A stretch of DNA of 64,000 bases from Marinitoga aeolica (lineage in GTDB: Bacteria; Thermotogota; Thermotogae; Petrotogales; Petrotogaceae): positions 806,001-870,000 of the forward strand of contig NZ_CP069362.1 of the NCBI RefSeq assembly GCF_029910535.1. Direction: 5' to 3'. The position numbers were made by a program, and so were the translations under genes. Under the pieces are notes generated by a model. The model searched no databases. It saw only the letters and a program-made list of their open reading frames with translations, and was not told where the DNA came from. Positions 41,917-50,797 of the stretch are shown here, in pieces. How positions within the stretch are numbered: position 1 is the stretch's first letter; the number at the start of each line of letters is the position of its first letter.

Positions 41917-42567
41917 TTATAATTTACCTGCTTTTTTATAATAATCACAATATTCTTTTATAGGACATTCTTCGCATTTTGGATTTCTTGCTTTACAAAC
42001 ATTTCTTCCGTGGAAAATTAACCAATGATGTGCTTTCCCCCATAATTCTTTAGGAATCACCTTCATTAAATCTTCTTCTGTAGCTCTTACATCTTTACTA
42101 TTAGCAAGACCTATTCTATTTGATACCCTAAAGACATGAGTATCAACAGCAATAGCATCCTCACCAAAAGCTACACTTAAAATGACATTTGCAGTTTTCC
42201 TTCCAACGCCAGGTAATTTTATCAATTCTTCTCTAGTTTTTGGAATTTCACCATTGTATTTATCAACAAGAATCTTAGCAGTTTTTATAATGTTTTTACT
42301 TTTTGTTTTATATAAACCTACTCCTTTTATGTATTTTTCTAATTCTTCTGGTTCTAATTTTGCAAAATCTTCAGGGGTTTTATACTTTTCAAATAAAATA
42401 GGAGTAACTTTATTCACCTGATTATCAGTAGTTTGAGCAGAAAGCATAACAGCTATTAATAGTTCAAAATTATTGCTGTATTTTAAAACTGTTTGAGGAT
42501 TTGTATATGTTTTTGATAATATATCTAAGATTTTTTTAACTTCTTTTTTTGATTTCAATTTTTTCAT
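41917..42567 (-). CDS. nth: Endonuclease III
   Basis: 216 residues, usual length. Helix-hairpin-helix LPGVGRKTANVILS with the catalytic Lys (GRKTAN), catalytic Asp in VDTHVFRVSNR, and the 4Fe-4S loop CKARNPKCEECPIKEYC. It removes oxidised pyrimidines from DNA. The start overlaps the rfbB stop by 4 bp (ATGA), so this repair gene is translationally tied to the end of a sugar-synthesis operon. Confidence 0.95.
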   Translation of the reverse strand: MKKLKSKKEVKKILDILSKTYTNPQTVLKYSNNFELLIAVMLSAQTTDNQVNKVTPILFEKYKTPEDFAKLEPEELEKYIKGVGLYKTKSKNIIKTAKILVDKYNGEIPKTREELIKLPGVGRKTANVILSVAFGEDAIAVDTHVFRVSNRIGLANSKDVRATEEDLMKVIPKELWGKAHHWLIFHGRNVCKARNPKCEECPIKEYCDYYKKAGKL

Positions 42568-43631
42568 TTAGTCCCTCCATAATTCTTCTCATAAAACTCC
42601 AAATACTCACCAGAAATTACTCTTTTCATCCAGTCTTGATTTTCTAAATACCATTCTATCGTTTTTTCTATTCCTTCATCAAACATTATCTCTGGTTCCC
42701 AACCTAATTCTTCTTTTATTTTTGTTGGATCTATTCCGTATCTCCTATCATGTCCTAGTCTGTCTTTTACATGTTTTATTAATTTCTCATTTATTTCTTT
42801 ATCTCCTGTTTTTTCTCTGAGTATTTCTATTATCTTTTTTACTATGTATATGTTTTCTTTTTCGTTATGTCCTCCTATATTATATACTTCTCCTGTTCTT
42901 CCATTTTCAAATACCAAATCTATTGCTCTACAATGATCTGTTACATATAACCAATCTCTTATTTGTTTTCCATCTCCATATACTGGTAATTCTTTGTGGT
43001 TTAATGCATTGTTTATCATTAATGGTATTAATTTTTCTGGAAACTGATATGGTCCATAATTGTTTGAACATCTTGTTATGTTTGTTGGCATTTTATATGT
43101 ATCATGATATGCTTTTACTATTAAGTCTGCTGATGCTTTACTTGCTGAATATGGACTATGTGGATCTAGTGGTGTCTTTTCTGTAAAATATCCAGTTGGT
43201 CCCAATGAACCATATACTTCATCTGTTGATACTTGTAGGAATTTTACTCCATCTTTGTATTTTTGTGTGTCTATTTCCCAATATTTTTTTGCTACATTTA
43301 ATAATGTTTGTGTTCCTATTACATTTGTTTTTAAGAATATTTGTGGATCATGTATTGATCTATCTACATGACTTTCTGCTGCAAAGTTTATTATTCCTTC
43401 TATTTTATATGTTTCAAATATGTATTCTATTAATTCCTGGTTCTTTATATCGCCTTTTATGAACACAAATCTTTCTTTTTGTTCTGGGGTTAATTTTTCT
43501 AAATTTTCTAAGTTTCCAGCATATGTTAGTTTATCCAGTCCTATTATTTTTCTATCTTTGTATTTTTCTAAGTAATAATATACAAAGTTACTTCCTATGA
43601 ATCCTGCTACTCCTGTTACTAATATATTCAT
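42564..43631 (-). CDS. rfbB: dTDP-glucose 4,6-dehydratase
   Basis: 355 residues of the extended SDR family. NAD motif TGVAGFIGSNFVYY at the N-terminus, the catalytic STDEVYG (Thr-Asp-Glu) and YSASKAS (Tyr-x3-Lys), plus NNYGPYQFPEKLIPLMINN typical of RfbB. It converts dTDP-glucose to dTDP-4-keto-6-deoxyglucose. With rfbA, the WecE-like aminotransferase and a GNAT in the same operon, the likely end product is a dTDP-acetamido-dideoxy sugar. A poly-T bias on the minus complement reflects unusually uniform codon choice in this gene. Confidence 0.96.
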   Translation of the reverse strand: MNILVTGVAGFIGSNFVYYYLEKYKDRKIIGLDKLTYAGNLENLEKLTPEQKERFVFIKGDIKNQELIEYIFETYKIEGIINFAAESHVDRSIHDPQIFLKTNVIGTQTLLNVAKKYWEIDTQKYKDGVKFLQVSTDEVYGSLGPTGYFTEKTPLDPHSPYSASKASADLIVKAYHDTYKMPTNITRCSNNYGPYQFPEKLIPLMINNALNHKELPVYGDGKQIRDWLYVTDHCRAIDLVFENGRTGEVYNIGGHNEKENIYIVKKIIEILREKTGDKEINEKLIKHVKDRLGHDRRYGIDPTKIKEELGWEPEIMFDEGIEKTIEWYLENQDWMKRVISGEYLEFYEKNYGGTK

Positions 43632-43646
43632 TTTATATTTCCCCCG

Positions 43647-44168
43647 TTACTCTCTAAATTTTGCTAATAATATTAAATCAAAAAAATTCCCATTTCTGAA
43701 TATTTCTTTTTTCAAAGTACCTTCTATTTTATATCCTAATTTTTTATATAATTTTAATGCTCTAATATTATCTGAAATAACTTCTAATTTAATTTTTTGA
43801 ATATTTAATTCATAGAACACAAATTTTTCAATTAAAATAACAGCTTCCTTTCCATATCCATGTCCCCAATATCTTTCATCAATAAAAAATCCAGCAGTAC
43901 AAATTGAATTCCTAAAATCAACATTTCTAATAACACACCCACCTATTAAATCATTTTCTTCTTTTCTCACTATAGCAAAATCGTATATATTTTTTTTTCT
44001 TCTTTCGGGAATGGATTTAAAAAAATTTTTTTGATCTTCAGTTGAAAAAGGTAATATTACATTAAAAGATAAAAATTCTCTTACTTTATAATTATTCATT
44101 ATATTTTTTAAATTATCCATATCATATTCTTCATAACTTCTTAAATATATTTTTTCTCCTGTATACAT
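43647..44168 (-). CDS. GNAT-family N-acetyltransferase (RimJ/RimL type)
   Basis: 173 residues from the ATG at 44168, which follows GGAGAGTG; longer frames overlap rfbA. Acetyl-CoA motif A is RYWGHGYGKEAVILIEKF, then ELNIQKIKLEVISDNIRALKLYKKLGYKIEG. It starts 4 bp after the rfbA stop. Position between rfbA and rfbB suggests that it acetylates the amino sugar made by the WecE-like enzyme, standing in for WecD, but sequence alone does not exclude a protein substrate. Confidence 0.85.
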   Translation of the reverse strand: MYTGEKIYLRSYEEYDMDNLKNIMNNYKVREFLSFNVILPFSTEDQKNFFKSIPERRKKNIYDFAIVRKEENDLIGGCVIRNVDFRNSICTAGFFIDERYWGHGYGKEAVILIEKFVFYELNIQKIKLEVISDNIRALKLYKKLGYKIEGTLKKEIFRNGNFFDLILLAKFRE

Positions 44169-44172
44169 AAAA

Positions 44173-45045
44173 TCACTCTCCATCAGAAACAAAAGATAAT
44201 AAATATTTCCCATACTCTGTATTTTTTAATTCTTCACCAAATTTTTTTAAATCTTTTCGTGAGACCCATCCGTTTCTGTATGCTATTTCTTCTAAACAGG
44301 CTATGTATAGTCCCTGTCTTTTTTGAATTGCAGCAACAAAGTTTGAAGCTTCCAATAACCCCTCAGGAGTTCCTGTATCTAACCAGGCAAATCCTCTTCC
44401 AAGAATTTGAACTTTCAATTTTTTCATTTTTAAGTATTCTTTGTTAATATCTGTAATTTCCAATTCTCCTCTTGAAGAAGGTGTAATTTTTTTTGCTATC
44501 TTTACAACATTATTATCATAAAAATATAATCCTGGTACAACATAATTAGATTTTGCTTTTTTAGGTTTTTCTTCCAAACTAATGACATTAAAATTTTGAT
44601 CGAATTCAACGACCCCAAAATTAGAAGGATTTTTAACATAATATGCAAATATAAGGGCTCCATCAGAGACATTTTTTGCATTTTTTAAAATATCAGAAAA
44701 TCCTTGTCCATAAAATAAGTTGTCTCCTAGGATTAATGCAACATTATCATTTCCTATAAAATCTTCTCCTATTATAAAAGCTTCAGCTATTCCATTTGGT
44801 TGTTTTTGGATCTTATATTCTAAATTTATTCCAAATTGATGTCCATTTCCTAATAAATTCTCATACAATTTTATAAATTCTTTATTAGAAATTATCAATA
44901 TATCTTTTATTCCTGCAAGCATTAGTGTAGATAATGGATAGTATATTAAAGGTTTATCATATATAGGTATTAATTGTTTGCTAATAGCTCTAGTAATTGG
45001 ATATAAACGTAACCCGGAACCGCCCGCTAAAATAATTCCCCTCAT
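44173..45045 (-). CDS. rfbA: Glucose-1-phosphate thymidylyltransferase
   Basis: 290 residues. Nucleotidyltransferase signature [50 protein letters not shown] and [14 protein letters not shown]. It makes dTDP-glucose from dTTP and glucose 1-phosphate, the first step of the nucleotide-sugar pathway continued by rfbB. It lies about 75 bp after the aminotransferase gene. Confidence 0.96.
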   Translation of the reverse strand: MRGIILAGGSGLRLYPITRAISKQLIPIYDKPLIYYPLSTLMLAGIKDILIISNKEFIKLYENLLGNGHQFGINLEYKIQKQPNGIAEAFIIGEDFIGNDNVALILGDNLFYGQGFSDILKNAKNVSDGALIFAYYVKNPSNFGVVEFDQNFNVISLEEKPKKAKSNYVVPGLYFYDNNVVKIAKKITPSSRGELEITDINKEYLKMKKLKVQILGRGFAWLDTGTPEGLLEASNFVAAIQKRQGLYIACLEEIAYRNGWVSRKDLKKFGEELKNTEYGKYLLSFVSDGE

Positions 45046-45119
45046 ATTATTCCCTTCCCTTGCATAAATTTAGTAAAATATTCCATAGAAAAGTAATTTT
45101 TAGATTTCTATTTAGATTT

Positions 45120-46244
45120 CTATATAGATTCATGTATAGTTTGTATAATATAATTTATCTCTTTCTCGTTAAGGTTCAAATGTAAAGGCAATCTTAAAAT
45201 ATTTCTACTAATTTTTTCAGTAATAGGGAAGTCACCTTTTTTATATCCTAATTTTCGACCCATAGGAGATTCATGTAGCGGTATATAATGAAAGATTGCT
45301 TGTATTCCTTTTTGTTTTAATGAATCCATTAATTTATTTCTTTGCCTGTTAGAATTTAATAAAATATAAAATATATGATAATTCGAAAATGAATAATCTG
45401 GTATTTTGGGTAGTTTTAATACTCCCCTTCTTTCTAATTCGGATAATCCTTCATAATACATATAATAAATTTTTTTCCTCTTTTCTAAAATTTCGTCCAT
45501 TTTTTCTAGTTGGGCAAGCAAAAATGCTGATAAAATATCAGAAATAACAAAACTTGATCCTATATCAATCCACGTATATTTATCTATTTCTCCTCTAAAA
45601 AATTTACTTCTATTAGTCCCTTTTTCCCGAACAATTTCAGCTCTTTCAATTAATGTTTCATCATTTAAGACAATTGCTCCACCTTCACCACATGTATAAT
45701 TTTTGGTTTCATGGAAGCTATAGCATCCTATATCTCCTATGGTCCCTAAATATTTATCTTTATATTTTGCATTAACCGCTTGAGCAGCATCTTCAATAAT
45801 TTTTAATGAGTATTTTTTTGCAATATAGGATAATTTGTCCATATCACAAGAATGCCCTGCATAATGCACTGGCATTACAGCTTTTGTTTTAAAATTAATT
45901 TTTTCTTCTATTTTATCAACATCTATGTTTAAAGTATCTGGATCTATATCTACAAATATAGGTTTTGCACCTCTTAACAAAACTGCATTAGCAGATGACA
46001 CAAATGTAAAAGATGGCATTATGACCTCATCACCATCTTTTAAATCTAACAATATAGCAGCCATATCTAATGCCGTACTTGCTGAAGTTGTTAGTAAAAT
46101 CTTTTTTGCATTAAACTTCTTTTCCATTAATTTTTGAGCTCTTTTTGTAAAAGAGCCATCGCCACTTATTTTAGAACTGATTATAGCTTGATTCATATAT
46201 TCAAGCTCTTTTGAAGTATAATATATTTTATTAAAATAAATCAT
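45120..46244 (-). CDS. DegT/DnrJ/EryC1 sugar aminotransferase, WecE/RffA-like
   Basis: 374 residues from the ATG at 46244; AGGAG lies upstream and the in-frame GTG is too near it. PLP-binding Lys is in SFHETKNYTCGEGGAIV, a segment very close to WecE/RffA (dTDP-4-keto-6-deoxyglucose 4-aminotransferase). Other motifs: LTTSASTALDMAAILL, VMPSFTFVSSANAV and IIEDAAQAVNAKY. It should make a dTDP-4-amino-4,6-dideoxyhexose from the RfbB product. The 4-amino assignment is inferred from that similarity. Confidence 0.88.
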   Translation of the reverse strand: MIYFNKIYYTSKELEYMNQAIISSKISGDGSFTKRAQKLMEKKFNAKKILLTTSASTALDMAAILLDLKDGDEVIMPSFTFVSSANAVLLRGAKPIFVDIDPDTLNIDVDKIEEKINFKTKAVMPVHYAGHSCDMDKLSYIAKKYSLKIIEDAAQAVNAKYKDKYLGTIGDIGCYSFHETKNYTCGEGGAIVLNDETLIERAEIVREKGTNRSKFFRGEIDKYTWIDIGSSFVISDILSAFLLAQLEKMDEILEKRKKIYYMYYEGLSELERRGVLKLPKIPDYSFSNYHIFYILLNSNRQRNKLMDSLKQKGIQAIFHYIPLHESPMGRKLGYKKGDFPITEKISRNILRLPLHLNLNEKEINYIIQTIHESI

Positions 46245-46255
46245 AATATACACTC

Positions 46256-48136
46256 CTATTTAAAATATAAATCCCACCATATTTTAAATGATACAATATT
46301 CCATATTTTTGCTGCTAATTTAAAATCATTTTCTTTATTATTATAATAACTATCCAATAAAAATTTAACATATTCATAATTGAATACACTATTTTTAAGT
46401 TCGTGTTCATTTAAATTTTCAAATATAAATGATTTTAATTCATTTTTTAACCACCAGAAAACAGGTAAAACGAATCCTTCTTTTTTTCTATTAATGATTT
46501 TATCAGGCAATATTCCTTTTAATGATTTTTTTAATATATCTTTTATGTTCCCATTCTTTATTTTTAAATTGCCTGGCAATGAAGCTACATATTCAACTAA
46601 TCTGTAGTCTAAAAATGGAGATCTTACTTCTACAGAATGAACCATAGAAAGAAAATCAACAAAAGCCAATACGTGATCAGGTAATAATGTTTTCCATTCT
46701 AATTCTAAAGCCCTATTTAAAGGATCTAAAGCTTTTAAATTTTCTACATCTTTTTTTAATAAATCAAAAGAATTGAATTTATCATATTCAAATACCCCGT
46801 TATTTAATAATCTTTTTTTCTCTTCGTCTTTAAATAATAATATTTCATATTTCCATTTTTCAAAATTTCCATTTGATTTTAAATATAAATTTTCTAAAAA
46901 TTTTATATTATTTTCAAAAGGTTTTAATTTTATTTTATCTTCGTTAGATAATTGATATCCTGATTTTATTTTTTTATAAATTTTCTCAAAATAATATAAT
47001 GGTTGAGATAATCTTGGTGCCAAATAACTTCCAAATAGCTCATCTGCACCATCACCAGATAGAGCAACTTTAACATGTTTTGAAATCAATTTTGTTAGAA
47101 AAAACGTTGAAATTGCACCTGAAAAAGGGGCATCAAAACTTCTTAAAACATTTGGTAAATCATCTATTAGTTCTTGTGGAGACATAAAATATTCATAATG
47201 ATCAGTATCCAAAATATTTGATATTTTTCGAGCAGCTATAATGTCTTGGTTTTTATGTTCCAAAAAAGTAGTATATCCTAAGGAAAATGTTTTAATTTTA
47301 GAGTTAGAATACTTAGACATAATAGAAACTACAGAACTAGAATCTAATCCCCCACTTAAATATGCTCCTATTGGGACATCACTAATCATTCTTTTCTTTA
47401 CTGAGTCTTCTAAAAGATTTCTAATATTATATGTGATTTCTTCTATATTATCATTATTCGTTTTTAAAAAATCTATTTCCCAGTATTTAAATTGTTTTTT
47501 CTTTTTCTTTTCTACATCAAATATCAAAACTTCTCCAGGAAAAAGAGAATATATATTTTTAAAAGGTGTGAAAGGTGCAGGTATATTTTTAAATGTAAAA
47601 TAATGATTAAGAGCTTCAAAATTTGGTTCTTTTTTATAATATGGATATTTTAAAATACCTTTTATTTCAGAAGAAAATATTATTTCATTATTCACGAAAG
47701 AATAAAACAACGGTTTCTGTCCCATTCTATCTCTTATTAAAATTAATTCTTTATTTTTTGAATCCCAAAGAGCAATAGCAAACATTCCATTGATTTTATT
47801 TATGAAATCGATACCATATTCCTCATACAAATGTACAATTGTTTCAGAATCAGAATGATCAGTATAAAATTTATGTCCCTTTTTCAATAACTCATTTCTT
47901 AACTCTTTAAAATTATATATTTCTCCATTCCATACCAACCATATGCTTTTTGTTTCATTATGAATAGGCTGTTTCCCACTTAAAACATCTATTATACTTA
48001 ATCTACGGGAAGCTAAATTTACGTATTTATCCTGATAAAACCCTTCTTCATCTGGACCTCTATGGAATATTTCATCATTCATTCTTTTTAAAATTTCTTT
48101 ACTTTCTTTACCACTAAAACCTACTATTCCACACAT
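46256..48136 (-). CDS. asnB: Asparagine synthase (glutamine-hydrolysing)
   Basis: 626 residues. MCGIVGFSG gives the N-terminal nucleophile Cys of the glutaminase domain; RRLSIID and NGEIYNF follow. The synthetase domain has the ATP loop YLSGGLDSSSVVSIM and ALSGDGADELFGSY. AsnB homologues in polysaccharide operons often amidate sugar acids or peptides rather than aspartate, so in this glycan cluster its substrate is uncertain. Spacing to neighbours is 1-11 bp. Confidence 0.92.
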   Translation of the reverse strand: MCGIVGFSGKESKEILKRMNDEIFHRGPDEEGFYQDKYVNLASRRLSIIDVLSGKQPIHNETKSIWLVWNGEIYNFKELRNELLKKGHKFYTDHSDSETIVHLYEEYGIDFINKINGMFAIALWDSKNKELILIRDRMGQKPLFYSFVNNEIIFSSEIKGILKYPYYKKEPNFEALNHYFTFKNIPAPFTPFKNIYSLFPGEVLIFDVEKKKKKQFKYWEIDFLKTNNDNIEEITYNIRNLLEDSVKKRMISDVPIGAYLSGGLDSSSVVSIMSKYSNSKIKTFSLGYTTFLEHKNQDIIAARKISNILDTDHYEYFMSPQELIDDLPNVLRSFDAPFSGAISTFFLTKLISKHVKVALSGDGADELFGSYLAPRLSQPLYYFEKIYKKIKSGYQLSNEDKIKLKPFENNIKFLENLYLKSNGNFEKWKYEILLFKDEEKKRLLNNGVFEYDKFNSFDLLKKDVENLKALDPLNRALELEWKTLLPDHVLAFVDFLSMVHSVEVRSPFLDYRLVEYVASLPGNLKIKNGNIKDILKKSLKGILPDKIINRKKEGFVLPVFWWLKNELKSFIFENLNEHELKNSVFNYEYVKFLLDSYYNNKENDFKLAAKIWNIVSFKIWWDLYFK

Positions 48137-48137
48137 A

Positions 48138-49136
48138 TTATCCCTCTTTATTTAGCTTTTTCTTTCGATTCTCCTCTGCTATTTCAACTAATTTATAATA
48201 ATTATAATTCCAAGTTCTATATTTTCTATCTGTGCAATTTTTACATAATGGTATTTCATCCATTCTACCTTCTAAATGTAATTTCCTTATTCTTTCAAAT
48301 TCTCCACCTTTCCATATTTCTTTTATGCTTTTTTCATTTACATTTCCAAAATTAGTTTCAAATGCAATATCATATCCGCACATAGCAACATTCCCTAAAG
48401 TATCTATATTTAATCTTTCAAATGGCCAAGGACAAGGAGCTGTAGATGGCAAATATGGGGTGGGATCTGCTGATTTTGAAGGGTCTCCCATTCCCCATGT
48501 CAAAAATTTCCTTAACTGAACATGATCAGCTTTTTCTTTCCAAAAGTCTAAAATTTCATCTGGATTTATTCCCTGTTGAACAATAGCGCTCACAATAATT
48601 TTCGTTTTGCTTTTTAGTTTATTTCTTAATTCTACCATTCTTTCAACATTTTTCACTAAATTTTCCCAACTCAAACCAACTCTAATCTTTTCATAATCTT
48701 CCTTTTTTGCAGCATCAACGCTAAATTCAATCATATCTATATTTGCTTCTATTAACCTTTTTGAATTTTCTTCATTAAATAACGAACCATTTGTTATAAG
48801 TCCTATTTTCGCTCCTGCTTTTTTGGCATATTCAATTAATTCCACCATTTTAGGATGGAGCATTGGTTCTCCGCCTCCGGTCAATCGTATATATGCTCCA
48901 TATTTTCCACATTCATCTGCAATCTTCTTGAATAATTCTTCTTTTATATATAATCCTTCTCTATAATTATCTCTTATTGTAGAAATAGTATATGGACAAG
49001 AAGGACATTTCGCATTACATACATAAGTTACACTTAAAACAACCATTAAAGGAAAATCTTTAGCTTCTTCTCGCATTTTATATTCTTTTGGAACATGCGT
49101 TAAGAAATCTGTATAAATTTTATAGGTTTTTTTCAT
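48138..49136 (-). CDS. Radical SAM/SPASM protein (first of two)
   Basis: 332 residues. Radical-SAM cluster VTYVCNAKCPSCPY (CxxxCxxC at about 37-44), the GGEP motif in RLTGGGEPMLHPK, and a C-terminal SPASM-like set of Cys (TAPCPWPFERLN, VAMCGYD, CKNCTDRKY). Such enzymes modify peptides or small molecules; in glycan operons their role is poorly known. It is paralogous to the next gene, 1 bp away. A function in maturation of the surface sugar or an amide-linked group is inference. Confidence 0.87.
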   Translation of the reverse strand: MKKTYKIYTDFLTHVPKEYKMREEAKDFPLMVVLSVTYVCNAKCPSCPYTISTIRDNYREGLYIKEELFKKIADECGKYGAYIRLTGGGEPMLHPKMVELIEYAKKAGAKIGLITNGSLFNEENSKRLIEANIDMIEFSVDAAKKEDYEKIRVGLSWENLVKNVERMVELRNKLKSKTKIIVSAIVQQGINPDEILDFWKEKADHVQLRKFLTWGMGDPSKSADPTPYLPSTAPCPWPFERLNIDTLGNVAMCGYDIAFETNFGNVNEKSIKEIWKGGEFERIRKLHLEGRMDEIPLCKNCTDRKYRTWNYNYYKLVEIAEENRKKKLNKEG

Positions 49137-49137
49137 A

Positions 49138-50091
49138 TTATTTCACCTCCGGCTCTATATAAGAAGCATAGCTTGACTGCCAATCTTTACAATTTTTGCA
49201 CAAATCTGGTAATTCTGACCATCTTCTTTTTAAATGTTTTAATCTGAAATCTTTTAAAGTTGTATTCCAAACTTCTTTTATACTCTCTTTATTAATATCC
49301 CCAAATGTTACCTCACAATTCAAATCTACTGCACACATACATACTTTACCTTGATCAGAAATGTTTATTGTATTCATAGCCCAATTGCATGGCAATCTAA
49401 ACTCATAATCTTTCAAATTTTCCGCCTCAACTTTTCCTGCCCAACTCACTTTAGGCCTCACTTTTACTGGAATATTATAACTGTTCCAAAATTTTATAAA
49501 ATTTTCCAATTCTTTTTCATTCTCGGGCATTTCGACAAATTGTACAAATATTTTTTGATTTTCGGTTCCTATTTTGTCTAATAATTCTTTATATTTCAAA
49601 ACTCCTTTTACAACATTGTCTAATTTCCCTTTTACTCTAATTTTTTCATATGTATCTTCTTCAAACGCATCTATCCCAACATACATTACATCTAAACCAG
49701 CTTTAATTAATCGTTCTGACCATTTTTCGTTCAATAAATTTCCATTCGAATTCAAAACTACATCTTTTAATCCTCTTCTTTTTGCATAACCTATTCTTTC
49801 ATCCAAATCTTTTAACATTAAACCTTCACCAAAAAAAGTCATCCATACCCTCGCTTTTGGATTTTCTATAGCTATTTCGTCTATGATTTTTTTATATAAA
49901 TCCCAGGACATTATCCCTGGTTTTCTAGACATATTTTTATGTGGACACATAAAGCATTTAAGATTGCAATATGATATAGTATCTATTAATATTACAGATG
50001 GAAAAATATTATTTTCTTCATCTTTTATTCTTTGGAGTAATATTTTTTTTAAGTTTTCTTCATCATAATAAACATCAAAATTTTTTTGCAT
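49138..50091 (-). CDS. Radical SAM/SPASM protein (second of two)
   Basis: 317 residues from the ATG at 50091, preceded by TGGAGGGG; the longer frame runs into the WbqC gene. Cluster IDTISYCNLKCFMCPHKN, then MTFFGEGLMLKDL in place of the usual GGEP, VVLNSNGNLL, and the SPASM Cys in LPCNWAMNT, KVCMCAVD and CKNCKDW. Same domain layout as its neighbour at 48138-49136, so probably a duplication with divergence. Confidence 0.87.
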   Translation of the reverse strand: MQKNFDVYYDEENLKKILLQRIKDEENNIFPSVILIDTISYCNLKCFMCPHKNMSRKPGIMSWDLYKKIIDEIAIENPKARVWMTFFGEGLMLKDLDERIGYAKRRGLKDVVLNSNGNLLNEKWSERLIKAGLDVMYVGIDAFEEDTYEKIRVKGKLDNVVKGVLKYKELLDKIGTENQKIFVQFVEMPENEKELENFIKFWNSYNIPVKVRPKVSWAGKVEAENLKDYEFRLPCNWAMNTINISDQGKVCMCAVDLNCEVTFGDINKESIKEVWNTTLKDFRLKHLKRRWSELPDLCKNCKDWQSSYASYIEPEVK

Positions 50092-50104
50092 TTTTCCCCT
50101 CCAT

Positions 50105-50797
50105 TCAAATATTATTTTGGAAAATATATTTTGAAGCATTTTCCCCACAATTAAATATAACATCTAAAACAGTCACATTATGAACAAAATTACCGTGTAA
50201 CTGATGGTATTCAGGATAATTATAGTTCATAAAATATATTTCTATGTTGTTTTGTTTAAATTTTTTCATATCTATATAATTTTTTGCAGCAGGTCCAGAG
50301 ATATAAATTTTTCCATTAAAATATTTAATAATATCTATCAGTCTTTGATTTTTATCTTGAGTTGCTATATTTAATTCAGAGGATCGAATAAATTTTGTAT
50401 TTATTTTTAAAATTTCTGATATTCGTTTTGTTGTATATATATTCAATTCATTTAAATTTTTCCATTGATTTTTTATATAAAAATCTTCAATCAAAAATTC
50501 AAATTCTTTAAAATATTTTGCTTTTGCATAATTAGCTAAAAACGAATAATGATGTTTCTTTTGCCAATTGATTTTATCAGAAACCTCAACTTCAAAAATT
50601 TTTTGCTTAATACTATTAGATTTTACAGGAACAGTTATCCATTGAGTACCTTTCGGTGTTTTTATTTTATTTCTATTACGCCAATCATTTTTCGTATATT
50701 GAACATCATCCAAAAAAACAAAAACATCTACAAGATTAATCATATCAAAAACGCCTTTCCACGGCAAATAATTCGGTTGTAATATAGCTACCTTCAT
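50105..50797 (-). CDS. WbqC-family protein
   Basis: 230 residues. The start VAILQPNYLPWKGVFDMINLVDVFVFLDDVQ-type N-terminus (MKVAILQPNYLPWKG visible) and NDWRNRNKIKTPKGTQWITVPV are the WbqC signature. WbqC proteins occur in O-antigen and surface-glycan clusters, with unproven activity, possibly amidation or aminoacylation of sugars. The start codon overlaps the glycosyltransferase stop by 4 bp. Confidence 0.92.
   Translation of the reverse strand: MKVAILQPNYLPWKGVFDMINLVDVFVFLDDVQYTKNDWRNRNKIKTPKGTQWITVPVKSNSIKQKIFEVEVSDKINWQKKHHYSFLANYAKAKYFKEFEFLIEDFYIKNQWKNLNELNIYTTKRISEILKINTKFIRSSELNIATQDKNQRLIDIIKYFNGKIYISGPAAKNYIDMKKFKQNNIEIYFMNYNYPEYHQLHGNFVHNVTVLDVIFNCGENASKYIFQNNI

Noticed and set aside
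43196-43462. Leu-rich plus-strand ORFs opposite rfbB
   Set aside because: They are antisense shadows of rfbB caused by its uniform codon use; no ribosome sites and no conserved features.
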